17,708 bases of DNA, taken from CAYFSC01 sp964345695 (GTDB taxonomy: Bacteria > Bacteroidota > Rhodothermia > Rhodothermales > Salinibacteraceae). The stretch spans positions 1-17,708 of the forward strand of contig CAYFSC010000047.1 of the NCBI GenBank assembly GCA_964345695.1, read 5' to 3'. The notes under the pieces are model-generated. The model was not told the origin of the DNA. It saw nothing but the letters and a program-made list of their open reading frames with translations, and did not search any database. Made by a program: the position numbers and the translations under genes. Below, one piece after another: positions 6,919-14,482 of this stretch. Every line of letters begins with the position of its first letter. The first letter of the stretch is position 1.

Positions 6919-9684
6919 ATGCCTGTCCCTGACACTGCACAGACCCCGACCACGGCCCTTCGCGAGCAGGGCCAGTCCCTCTGGCTCGACTACATCCGCC
7001 GCAGTCTGATGACCAGCGGCCAACTCCAGCGCCTCATTGAGGAAGACCACCTGCGCGGCCTGACCTCCAACCCCGCCATCTTCCAAAAAGCCATCGGCGG
7101 AAGTGACGAGTACGACGACGACATTGTCGACGTGCTGGAGGAGGATCCCGACATGGAGGTCGGCTCCCTCTACGAACACATCGCCGTGGAGGACATCCAG
7201 CGCGCCGCCGACGTGCTCCGGCCCGTCTATGACGAGACGGGCACCGACGGCGTGGTGAGCCTGGAGGTCAACCCGCACCTAGCGCGCGACACGGAGGGCA
7301 CGATCGAGGAAGCGCGCCGCTTGTGGAATGCGGTCGACCGTCCGAACCTGATGATCAAGGTGCCGGCGACCGAGGCCGGGATTCCCGCCATCGAGCAGCT
7401 CATCAGCGAGGGCATCAATGTGAACGTCACCTTGATGTTTTCGCTCGACCACTACGAGAAGGTGGCCCACGCCTACCTGCGCGGCCTGCGTCAGGCAGAG
7501 GACCCGCGGGGCATCCTGTCGGTCGCCTCGTTTTTTGTGAGCCGCGTGGCCCGCGAGGTCGACGGCCGCATCGAGGAGCGCGGCCTCGACGCCGACATCG
7601 ACGGCAGCGACGTCGCGATCGCCAACGCGAAGATGGCGTACCACCGGTTTCGGGAGATCTTCCACGGGGAGGCGTTTGCCGACCTGCGCGAGGCCGGGGC
7701 TGAGGTGCAGCGTCCGCTGTGGGCGTCGACAAGCACGAAAGACCCGTCGCGCTCGGATGTCCTCTACGTCGAGACCCTGATCGGGCCGGAGACGGTCAAC
7801 ACGATCCCCCCGGCCACGCTCGACGCGTTCCGGGACCACGGGACCGTACGGGGCGCCACGATCGCGCAGGACATCGACGCCGCGCGTGCCGTCCTGGAGC
7901 GCCTCGACGCGCTGGGCATCGACCTCGACGACGTGACCGAAACCCTGCAGGCGCGGGGCGTGGAGAAGTTCGTCGCGCCGTTCGACGACCTGATGGCGAC
8001 GCTCGAAGAGAAAAAAGACGCCTTTCTGCAATCGAAGGCCGACCCGGTGTCGTTCCACCTAAACGGCTACGAGGACCGCGTCGTCCAGCGCCTACAGACC
8101 TGGCAGAGCGAGGACTTTGCCTGCCGCCTGTGGGAACGCGACCCCACCCTCTGGGCCGACGAAGACACGCCGGAGCTGACCAACCGTCTCGGCTGGCTCG
8201 ATCTGCCGGAGTCCATGCAGGAGCCTGCGGAGGACCTGATGGACTGGGCGGCCAGTCAGAAGGATTCCTTCGACGACGTCGTCGTGCTGGGCATGGGCGG
8301 CTCTAGCCTTTCGCCCGACGTGTACGGCCACGTGTTCGATCCGCCCGAAGGCGCTCCATCGCTGTCCATCCTCGACAGCACCCACCCTGCGGCGGTGCAG
8401 GCGAAGGCGTCCGCGTTGGACCTCAGTCGCACGCTGTTCGTGGTTGCGAGCAAGTCGGGCACCACGACCGAGACGATGTCCTTCTACAAGTACTTTTACG
8501 ATCGCCTGGCGGAGCAGACCGATACGCCCGGCGATCACTTCGTGGCCGTCACCGACCCCGGCTCGCAGCTGACGGAGATCGCCGAGGAGCGCGGATTCCG
8601 CCGCACGTTCCTTGCTCCCTCCGACGTAGGAGGCCGCTACTCGGCACTGACGCCGTTTGGGCTCGTCCCGGCCGCCCTCATGGGCATCGACCTCCACAAG
8701 CTGCTTGACGCTGCCTGGTCGGCCTCCGAGGCCTCTGCGTTCTGCGTGGAGGCGCCGAACAATGCGGGCCTGGAGCTCGGCGCCATCCTTGGCGAGCTGG
8801 CCGAGGCGGGCCGCGACAAGGTGACGTTCTTCACGACCCCGACCCTTGCCCGCTTTCCGGCCTGGCAGGAGCAGCTCATCGCCGAAAGCACGGGCAAAGA
8901 CGAGACCGGCATTGTGCCCGTGGCCGACGAGCCGCTGGGCGACCCCGATCAGTACGGCGACGACCGCGTGTTCGTCTACTTCTATCTGCCCGACGAGCAG
9001 GACCGCGAGGTGGTCGACACGCTGAACGCGCTCGACGAAGCCGGTCATCCGGTGCTGAGTTTTCGGTTCGACGACCGCTACGACCTGGCCCGCGAGATGT
9101 ACCGGTGGGAGATGGGCGTGGCCTCCGCCGGTGCCGTGCTTGGCATCCATCCGTTCAACCAGCCGAATGTGGAGGCGGCCAAGCGCCTCGCTCGGCAGGC
9201 CATGCAGAGTGAGAACGGCGCGGCCTCCGGCGACACGCGCACCATTGCTGCCGACGACGAAGGCGCGCTCGACGCCATGCTGTCCGACTGGCTGGATGCG
9301 GGCGATACGTCCAGCTACATCGGCGTGCAAGCCTACCTTCCGCCCACCGAAGCAACCACCGAGGCGCTGCATACCCTCACGCGTACCCTGCGCGACACCA
9401 CCGGATACGCCACGACGCTCGGTTACGGCCCCCGCTTCCTGCACTCCACAGGACAGCTCCACAAAGGCGGCCCGTCGAACGGCCTGTTTCTGCAACTCGT
9501 GGACACCCCAACCGACGAGGTTCCCGTTCCCGACACCGATTATACCTTCAAGGAGCTGATCGCAGCGCAAGCCATGGGCGACTATCAGGCGCTTGACGAA
9601 GCGGATCAGACCGTGCTTCGCATTCGGGTGGACGCCGCCCACCTCGACCGGGTCACCCAAGCGGTGAAACGGAACGCGTCGTAG
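6919..9684 (+). CDS. tal-pgi: Bifunctional transaldolase / glucose-6-phosphate isomerase
   Basis: The 921-residue protein fuses two enzymes of sugar-phosphate metabolism. Residues about 1-370 are a transaldolase: LWLDYIRR (22-29), GLTSNPAIF (47-55), Schiff-base lysine K147 in LMIKVPAT, NVNVTLMFS (167-175) and WASTSTKDP (268-276). Residues about 375-921 are a phosphoglucose isomerase: GMGGSSLSP (458-466), SKSGTTTET (511-519), GGRYSALTPFGL (571-582), HPFNQPNVE (744-752) and HSTGQLHKGGP (842-852). The first half makes fructose-6-phosphate and the second converts it to glucose-6-phosphate, feeding the zwf product encoded downstream. Such fusions are known in several bacterial groups. Both halves keep their catalytic motifs, so both are probably active. 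ATG 6919 lies directly after a C-rich leader without a Shine-Dalgarno sequence. Confidence 0.96.
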   Translation: MPVPDTAQTPTTALREQGQSLWLDYIRRSLMTSGQLQRLIEEDHLRGLTSNPAIFQKAIGGSDEYDDDIVDVLEEDPDMEVGSLYEHIAVEDIQRAADVLRPVYDETGTDGVVSLEVNPHLARDTEGTIEEARRLWNAVDRPNLMIKVPATEAGIPAIEQLISEGINVNVTLMFSLDHYEKVAHAYLRGLRQAEDPRGILSVASFFVSRVAREVDGRIEERGLDADIDGSDVAIANAKMAYHRFREIFHGEAFADLREAGAEVQRPLWASTSTKDPSRSDVLYVETLIGPETVNTIPPATLDAFRDHGTVRGATIAQDIDAARAVLERLDALGIDLDDVTETLQARGVEKFVAPFDDLMATLEEKKDAFLQSKADPVSFHLNGYEDRVVQRLQTWQSEDFACRLWERDPTLWADEDTPELTNRLGWLDLPESMQEPAEDLMDWAASQKDSFDDVVVLGMGGSSLSPDVYGHVFDPPEGAPSLSILDSTHPAAVQAKASALDLSRTLFVVASKSGTTTETMSFYKYFYDRLAEQTDTPGDHFVAVTDPGSQLTEIAEERGFRRTFLAPSDVGGRYSALTPFGLVPAALMGIDLHKLLDAAWSASEASAFCVEAPNNAGLELGAILGELAEAGRDKVTFFTTPTLARFPAWQEQLIAESTGKDETGIVPVADEPLGDPDQYGDDRVFVYFYLPDEQDREVVDTLNALDEAGHPVLSFRFDDRYDLAREMYRWEMGVASAGAVLGIHPFNQPNVEAAKRLARQAMQSENGAASGDTRTIAADDEGALDAMLSDWLDAGDTSSYIGVQAYLPPTEATTEALHTLTRTLRDTTGYATTLGYGPRFLHSTGQLHKGGPSNGLFLQLVDTPTDEVPVPDTDYTFKELIAAQAMGDYQALDEADQTVLRIRVDAAHLDRVTQAVKRNAS

Positions 9685-9753
9685 ATCACCAACGGCGGGC
9701 CATTGTGCCACGGCCTCCGCGCACGTTCTCTGTGACGACGCTTCCGCGCCCTC

Positions 9754-10608
9754 ATGACGCTTGAGTTCTGGTTCATGCTTCCGGTGGCCATCGTGTTTGC
9801 CACCATCGCCCTGGGGTCGGGTGTGGAAGGCGCGACGTTCTTCTCGCCGTTCTTCATCCTGGTCCTCGGCCTGGAGCCCACGGTGGCCATCGGCGCCGGG
9901 CTCATCGTGGAGGTGTTCGGATTCAGCAGCGGGCTGTATGCCTACATTCGGAAGCGCCTGATCGACTACCGAATGGGCGGAACGCTCCTGGCCGTCAGCG
10001 TTCCAGCGGCCCTTGCAGGAACCTACGCCGCCCATTACATCGCCGACGACATTTTGAAAACGATCCTGGGTGTGGGCCTCGTAGCGGTTGCCGCCAGCTT
10101 TTTGCGCGCCCCCAGCAAAGACACGCGCGAGCACCTCGATGCCGCCGCGCAGCAGTCCGCCGACCGGGCCGAGCGCTGCCTCGTCACCGCCGACAACGAG
10201 AAGGTCTGCTACACCGTGTTCAACCGGACGGAAGGCATCCTGACCGGCGGCATCGGCGGGCTCTTCATCGGGATGGTCTCGACCGGACTCGGCGAAATGA
10301 ATGGATACCTGCTTCTGCAGCGCTGCCGCGTTCCGGGGCGCATTGCCGTGGCCACCAGCGTGTTCGTCGTGGCCATCACGGCCCTCGTCGCATCGGTCAG
10401 CCATGCCGCGGCCTTCCTCCAAGAAGGCGGGCCAGCGCTGAACCAGCTTCTGAATCTGCTGATCTTTACCGTTCCCGGTGTCATCATTGGCGGACAGATC
10501 GGGCCGAGCGTCTCGGAGCGCATTCCGGAACGCACGCTCGAACTCGGAATGGGCATCCTGTTTCTGCTCGTGTCGCTCATTCTGCTCGCGGAGGTGGCCG
10601 TGCGCTGA
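9754..10608 (+). CDS. TauE/SafE-family membrane exporter
   Basis: This 284-residue protein has two hydrophobic halves (about 5-117 and 160-282) joined by a polar loop containing C142 and C152, the inverted-repeat layout of TauE/SafE transporters. Each half has a Gly-rich re-entrant-like motif with a Glu: GSGVEGATFFSP (21-32, E25) and STGLGEMNG (176-184, E181). The family exports sulfite, sulfoacetate and other organosulfonates or small anions; its substrate here is unknown. It lies 69 bases after tal-pgi and 123 bases before the 6-phosphogluconate dehydrogenase gene, on the same strand, so it is probably co-expressed with the pentose phosphate enzymes. No sulfur gene is adjacent. Family assignment is good; a role linked to sugar metabolism is speculation. 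Confidence 0.88.
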   Translation: MTLEFWFMLPVAIVFATIALGSGVEGATFFSPFFILVLGLEPTVAIGAGLIVEVFGFSSGLYAYIRKRLIDYRMGGTLLAVSVPAALAGTYAAHYIADDILKTILGVGLVAVAASFLRAPSKDTREHLDAAAQQSADRAERCLVTADNEKVCYTVFNRTEGILTGGIGGLFIGMVSTGLGEMNGYLLLQRCRVPGRIAVATSVFVVAITALVASVSHAAAFLQEGGPALNQLLNLLIFTVPGVIIGGQIGPSVSERIPERTLELGMGILFLLVSLILLAEVAVR

Positions 10609-10731
10609 GGCGTGCCACTCGCCTCCTCGGGGTGGACGCCCGACGCTTCGATTTCCTACAGCCCCGCCAGCCCGGCTTCTTCTCGTTTTCCCTCGACGTG
10701 AATTCTTTCTCTCTCAACCCCTGTGACTACC

Positions 10732-11643
10732 ATGAAACTCGGAATGATTGGACTCGGCAAGATGGGCGCGAACATGTCGCGTCGGCTGATGCGCGACGGC
10801 CACGAGGTCGTCGGCTTCGACCTCGACGCGAGCACGGTGCGCGAACTGGAAGACGATGGCGCCGATGGAGCCACGACGCTGGAGGCGCTGGCCGACCAAC
10901 TGGATCCGCCCCGCGTGTGCTGGATCATGGTCCCGGCCGGCGATCCCGTCGATGCCACGATCGACGACCTGCTTCCCCTGCTGGAGGCCGGCGACATCCT
11001 CATCGACGGCGGCAACTCAAACTACAAAGACACTCTGCGCCGGGCCGATCGCGTGCAGGACGCCGACATGCACTACGTGGACGTGGGCACCTCGGGCGGC
11101 GTCTGGGGCCTGGAGCAAGGCTACAGCATGATGGTGGGCGGCAGCGACGCGGCCGTCGATACGATCCGCCCCGCCCTCGAAACGCTCGCGCCCGGCCCGG
11201 AGAAAGGCTGGGGGCACATGGGGAAGGTGGGCTCCGGCCACTTCGTGAAGATGGTCCACAACGGCATCGAGTACGGCGTGATGCAGGCCTACGCCGAAGG
11301 CTTCGACATCATGCAGGCCAAGGGCGAGTTTGACCTCGACCTGCATCAGGTGGCCGAGACGTGGCGCTTCGGCAGCGTGGTTCGCTCGTGGCTGCTCGAC
11401 CTCACGGCGCGGGCTCTTGAAGACGACGGCGACCTGGAGGACATCGCCCCGTGGGTCGACGACTCGGGCGAAGGCCGCTGGACCGTCAAGGAGGCGATCG
11501 ACCTCGACGTCCCGGCGCCCGTCATCACCGACGCGCTCATCTCCCGGCTCGATTCGCGCGTGGAAGACTCGTTCACGCACAAGCTGCTCGCCGCCATGCG
11601 CAACCAGTTCGGCGGCCACGACGTCAAGGCCAGCGAAGAATAG
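10732..11643 (+). CDS. gnd: Short-form 6-phosphogluconate dehydrogenase (decarboxylating), probably NAD+-preferring
   Basis: The enzyme oxidises and decarboxylates 6-phosphogluconate to ribulose-5-phosphate. At 303 residues it belongs to the short class rather than the roughly 470-residue E. coli type. A Rossmann motif GMIGLGKMGANM (4-15) is followed by beta-2 ending VVGFD, with D30-L31-D32 where NADP+ enzymes carry an N-R-S/T motif; an acidic residue here favours NAD+. Catalytic elements are DGGNSNYKD (92-100), GTSGGVWG (119-126), K173 and HNGIEYG (176-182). ATG 10732 (MKLGMIGLG) is preferred over an in-frame GTG at 10723, as it puts the nucleotide-binding strand at the N-terminus. The gene lies between the TauE/SafE exporter and zwf, although zwf encodes the earlier pathway step. 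Confidence 0.93.
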   Translation: MKLGMIGLGKMGANMSRRLMRDGHEVVGFDLDASTVRELEDDGADGATTLEALADQLDPPRVCWIMVPAGDPVDATIDDLLPLLEAGDILIDGGNSNYKDTLRRADRVQDADMHYVDVGTSGGVWGLEQGYSMMVGGSDAAVDTIRPALETLAPGPEKGWGHMGKVGSGHFVKMVHNGIEYGVMQAYAEGFDIMQAKGEFDLDLHQVAETWRFGSVVRSWLLDLTARALEDDGDLEDIAPWVDDSGEGRWTVKEAIDLDVPAPVITDALISRLDSRVEDSFTHKLLAAMRNQFGGHDVKASEE

Positions 11644-11675
11644 AATCCCGGCTCGTTCGCCCGTCTGTCACAGGG

Positions 11676-11700
11676 GACACGCGCTCTGCTTTGGCGTGTC
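11676..11700 (+). terminator. Candidate terminator-like hairpin after gnd
   Basis: GACACGC (11676-11682) and GCGTGTC (11694-11700) form a perfect 7-bp stem around an 11-base loop, 32 bases after the gnd stop codon. No T-run follows, so intrinsic termination in the classical sense is not supported. It could instead protect the 3' end of the upstream mRNA. Confidence 0.35.
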
Positions 11701-11716
11701 GGAGGGCGTCGTTCGT

Positions 11717-11792
11717 GAGGTGCGAGGACGGGAGGTGCGAGGACCGGATGCATGGATCCACGTCACGTCCAACGAATTACGAAGTACGTGAC
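11717..11792. repeat. Degenerate heptamer-period tandem repeats between gnd and zwf
   Basis: GAGGTGCGAGGAC occurs twice (11717-11729 and 11732-11744), each copy being about two heptamers (GAGGTGC GAGGACx) separated by an extra G. A second heptamer tract follows at 11772-11792: ACGAATT ACGAAGT ACGTGAC. These fill part of the 231-base gap between gnd and zwf. The style matches the repeats before tal-pgi, though the unit sequences differ. No gene or clear promoter is seen in the rest of the gap. Confidence 0.7.
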
Positions 11793-11874
11793 TCTGCGTC
11801 GACGGGTCGTCCCGCTGCTGCAGTGCCGCACTTGTCCCAGCAGACGCTTCTATTTCCAAAGTTAGCATTCGAGC

Positions 11875-13371
11875 ATGCCCAACATCGAGAAGCATCTGTT
11901 CGTCATCTTCGGCGCCACCGGCGACCTGGCCCGTCGCAAGCTGATCCCGGCCCTCTATCATCTGATGCAGAGTCAGGAGGCGGCCGAGCGCTGTTTCATT
12001 CTTGGCTCTGCGCGGTCGGATTGGTCGGACGACGAGTTTCGAGAAGCGGCCCGAGACGCTCTCCGCGAGAAGGGACTCCCCGACGACGAGGTCGACGACT
12101 GGTGCACGCATCATCTGTTCTACCAGTGCCTGGGGGCGGAGGGCGACGATTACGGCGCCCTCAAGCAACGCATTAACCAGCTCGAGCGACACTTTAACTT
12201 ACCGGAAAACCGGGCGTTCTACCTTTCTCTCCCGCCCAGCATCTACGGGCCGACGCTCACCGGCCTCGGCGAGGTCGGTCTCAACCGCAGCGACGGGTGG
12301 ACCCGCGTGGTCATCGAGAAGCCGTTCGGATACGACCTCAGCTCGGCGCGTACACTGAACGACACGGTCCACGAGTATTTCACCGAGGACCAGGTCTACC
12401 GCATCGACCACTACCTGGGCAAGGAAACCGTCCAGAATCTCCTGGCCTTCCGCTTCGGCAATGCGCTCTTCGAGTCGCTGTGGAATCGGGACCGCATCGA
12501 ACGTGTCGAGATCAACGTATCGGAGAGTCTCGGTGTCGGGGGTCGCGCGGGGTATTACGACCAGTCGGGCCATCTGCGAGACATGGTGCAGAACCACGTC
12601 ACGCAGCTCCTCACCCTTACGGCGATGGAGCCCCCTTCCTCGCTGGATGCCGACGCCATTCGGCAGGAAAAGGTGAAAGTGCTGCGCGCCCTGGAGCCCA
12701 TCTCGTGCCCGGACGACGTGGTGCTGGGTCAGTATGACGCCGGCATGGTCAACGGCGAGCCGGTGCCGGCCTACCAAGACGAACACGACGTGCCGGACGA
12801 CTCGACCACGGAGACGTACGTGGCCATGCGCCTGGGCATCAACAATTGGCGCTGGCAGGGCGTGCCGTTTTACGTGCGCACCGGCAAGCGCATGCCGGCG
12901 AAGCTGACACAGATTGCCGTCCGTTTTAAGCGCGCTCCGGTGTCGCTCTTCCAGTCGGACGGCGTTCCGTGCCCGCCGGAAGACACGGACTGCGAGGCCG
13001 CTCCCAACGAGTTGCTCATTACCCTCCAACCCAATGAAGGCTTTGATCTCCGCTTCGAAGTGAAGGCGCCCGGTCAGTCCGAGGACGGGGCCATGCAGCT
13101 GGAGACGCAGCAGCTCAGCTTCTCCTATCAGGATGCGTTCGGCCCGATGCCCGACGCCTATCGGACACTGCTCCGCGACATCATCACCGGCGATCAAACG
13201 CTGTTCGTTCATGCCGACGAGGTGGAGGCCTCGTGGACACTGTACACGCCGGTGCTGGAGGCCGATCTGTCTCCCGACCCGTACGAGGCCGGCTCTTGGG
13301 GCCCGCCCGCCGCCGATCGGTTGCTGTCCGACTGGACGTCAACGCTCCGGCCCGTCCGCGAACCGGCCTAG
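11875..13371 (+). CDS. zwf: Glucose-6-phosphate 1-dehydrogenase
   Basis: The enzyme catalyses the first oxidative pentose phosphate step, glucose-6-phosphate to 6-phosphogluconolactone, reducing NAD(P)+. Its 498 residues match the family. The N-terminal Rossmann motif is FGATGDLARRKL (12-23). EKPFGYDL (148-155) and the active-site signature RIDHYLGKE (176-184, with H179) follow. The catalytic-base region QNHVTQLL contains H241. A late conserved section VPFYVRTGKRM carries the substrate and cofactor lysine-arginine cluster. ATG 11875 gives the standard short lead to the nucleotide-binding loop. The product feeds the lactonase encoded by pgl, 291 bases downstream on the same strand. Cofactor choice cannot be read with confidence. 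Three non-coding landmarks surround it: a hairpin and heptamer repeats upstream and a REP-like palindrome downstream. Confidence 0.97.
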   Translation: MPNIEKHLFVIFGATGDLARRKLIPALYHLMQSQEAAERCFILGSARSDWSDDEFREAARDALREKGLPDDEVDDWCTHHLFYQCLGAEGDDYGALKQRINQLERHFNLPENRAFYLSLPPSIYGPTLTGLGEVGLNRSDGWTRVVIEKPFGYDLSSARTLNDTVHEYFTEDQVYRIDHYLGKETVQNLLAFRFGNALFESLWNRDRIERVEINVSESLGVGGRAGYYDQSGHLRDMVQNHVTQLLTLTAMEPPSSLDADAIRQEKVKVLRALEPISCPDDVVLGQYDAGMVNGEPVPAYQDEHDVPDDSTTETYVAMRLGINNWRWQGVPFYVRTGKRMPAKLTQIAVRFKRAPVSLFQSDGVPCPPEDTDCEAAPNELLITLQPNEGFDLRFEVKAPGQSEDGAMQLETQQLSFSYQDAFGPMPDAYRTLLRDIITGDQTLFVHADEVEASWTLYTPVLEADLSPDPYEAGSWGPPAADRLLSDWTSTLRPVREPA

Positions 13372-13551
13372 CGCGCCTCGCGGTGGATCGAGGCGAGACG
13401 TGCAACCGCGCCCGCACCGCTTGCCGGGACTGGCTCCCCGAAGAAGGCGCCCGGAGATGAGATGTGGTTTCTCCTCTCCATCGATCGAGACGGATCGGGG
13501 AACGTCGCTCCGCCCTGCGCGCCACCGCGTCCCAGACGGACCCGGTTTCAA

Positions 13552-13580
13552 CTCCGTCGGCGACGGAGCTTGTCGAAGGA
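13552..13580. repeat. REP-like palindrome between zwf and pgl
   Basis: CTCCGTC (13552-13558), loop GGC, GACGGAG (13562-13568) is a perfect 7-bp stem with a 3-base loop. It runs directly into CTTGTCGAAGGA, so that 13566-13580 reads GAGCTTGTCGAAGGA with one overlapping base. This string resembles a dispersed intergenic element (…GAGCTTGTCGAAGG…) that I recall from many bacterial genomes. The left flank TTTCAA partly mirrors the right arm, so a longer, degenerate stem is possible. Copy number in this genome cannot be seen from one window. Confidence 0.6.
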
Positions 13581-13598
13581 ACGTCCCTTCCTTACACT
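13570..13598 (+). promoter_or_regulatory. Weak candidate promoter for pgl
   Basis: TTGTCG (13570-13575) and TACACT (13593-13598) are spaced by 17 bases, each matching 4 of 6 sigma70 consensus positions. Transcription would begin about 60 bases before the first pgl start codon. The -35 hexamer lies inside the REP-like sequence, so the match could be coincidental. Confidence 0.25.
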
Positions 13599-13658
13599 AC
13601 GCGTGTCAGCATAAGAAATCTCCTGGCCTTCGGTCGTCCCCTCGTCCACACACTCCCC

Positions 13659-13688
13659 TTCTATGTCTTCGACTTCTATGTCTTCGAC
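13659..13688 (+). repeat. Perfect 15-bp tandem duplication spanning the pgl start codon
   Basis: TTCTATGTCTTCGAC occurs at 13659-13673 and again, without a gap, at 13674-13688. Each copy contains an in-frame ATG (13663 and 13678), so the protein can begin MSSTSMSSTS or, from the second ATG, MSSTS. This looks like a recent slippage duplication of the start region. Confidence 0.9.
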
Positions 13689-14415
13689 GTCAGATACGGC
13701 GGCCGACTCTGTCCACGTTTATCCGGATCTCGACGGTCTCAGCCGGGCCGCCGCGGAACACATCGTGTCGCACGTCCGCCGTGTTCTCTCGCAGAACGAC
13801 CGCTATGCCCTTGCTCTCGCCGGCGGGAGCACACCGAAGCGGCTCTATGCGTTGCTCGCGGACCTCGACCCGTCCATTCTTCCTTGGGAGCGCATCCACC
13901 TCTTCTGGGGCGACGAGCGGTTCGTTCCTCCGGGCCACGAAAAGAGCAACGTCACGATGGCCCAGCGCGCGCTGATCGATGCCATCGACCTCCCCGACGC
14001 CAACGTGCACCCGATCCAAACCGACCAGAAGGCCGATCGGGTGGCAGCAGACTATGAGGCCGTCCTCCACCAGGCGTTTGACGATCGCGATCGCACCTTC
14101 GACCTCGCGCTTCTGGGCCTGGGCAGCGACGGGCACACGGCGTCCCTGTTTCCCGAAAACGAGCCGGACGTCGACGATCCACGCTGGGTGCGCGTCGTTG
14201 AGGCACCGCGGCGGCACGACATTGCCACGCGCATCACCTGCACGCTGCCTGTCTTCAACCGCGCGTCGCAGTGCCTCTTCCTCGTGTCGGGGGAGCGCAA
14301 GCGCGAGGCCCTGCAGGCGGTGCTCGACGAGGGCGACACGACCAAGCCGGCCGCCCGGGTCCGGCCGCAGGAGCGGCGGCTCTGGTTCCTCGACGAGGCC
14401 GCTCGGGGAGGCTGA
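13663..14415 (+). CDS. pgl: 6-phosphogluconolactonase
   Basis: The enzyme hydrolyses 6-phosphogluconolactone to 6-phosphogluconate, between the Zwf and Gnd steps. The 250-residue protein is of the SOL/DevB (NagB-like) type, with LALAGGSTPKRLY (50-62), HLFWGDERFVPP (79-90) and the signature LGLGSDGHTASLFP (151-164). Later, a cluster around RITCTLPVFNRA and the end section PQERRLWFLDE match the family. Length is normal. Two in-frame ATGs are produced by a tandem duplication. ATG 13663 gives 250 residues and ATG 13678 gives 245, and both leave a Ser-rich disordered start, so the true start is uncertain. It ends the pentose phosphate block: the next gene, tspO, is on the opposite strand, and the two converge across a 67-base gap. 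Confidence 0.95.
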   Translation: MSSTSMSSTSDTAADSVHVYPDLDGLSRAAAEHIVSHVRRVLSQNDRYALALAGGSTPKRLYALLADLDPSILPWERIHLFWGDERFVPPGHEKSNVTMAQRALIDAIDLPDANVHPIQTDQKADRVAADYEAVLHQAFDDRDRTFDLALLGLGSDGHTASLFPENEPDVDDPRWVRVVEAPRRHDIATRITCTLPVFNRASQCLFLVSGERKREALQAVLDEGDTTKPAARVRPQERRLWFLDEAARGG

Positions 14416-14482
14416 TGAGGGAACCGCTAATCCGCAATCGTCCACCGGAGTCCCGTCCCGACCGCAGGGGCCGCCCGCGCCG

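Noticed and set aside
4593..6953. Very long open frame (786 codons) on the minus strand opposite tkt
   Set aside because: It lies antisense to an unmistakable transketolase. GC-rich, Asp-rich codon usage (GAC, GAG) removes stop codons on the opposite strand. The translation is rich in Arg, Val and His and has no family landmarks.
8092..10422. Long open frame (776 codons) on the minus strand opposite tal-pgi and the TauE/SafE gene
   Set aside because: Same cause: a shadow of strongly coding + strand genes. It spans two different genes and the gap between them, which a real antisense gene would be unlikely to do.
4791..10608. Sulfoglycolysis (sulfo-transaldolase or sulfo-transketolase) cluster, suggested by tkt, tal and TauE/SafE together
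   Set aside because: The transketolase and transaldolase have all normal pentose phosphate motifs, zwf, pgl and gnd complete the ordinary pathway, and no sulfoquinovosidase, sulfo-sugar importer or sulfolactaldehyde enzyme is present.
12199..13212. 337-codon minus-strand frame inside zwf
   Set aside because: It lies wholly within a secure glucose-6-phosphate dehydrogenase and shows no recognisable domain.
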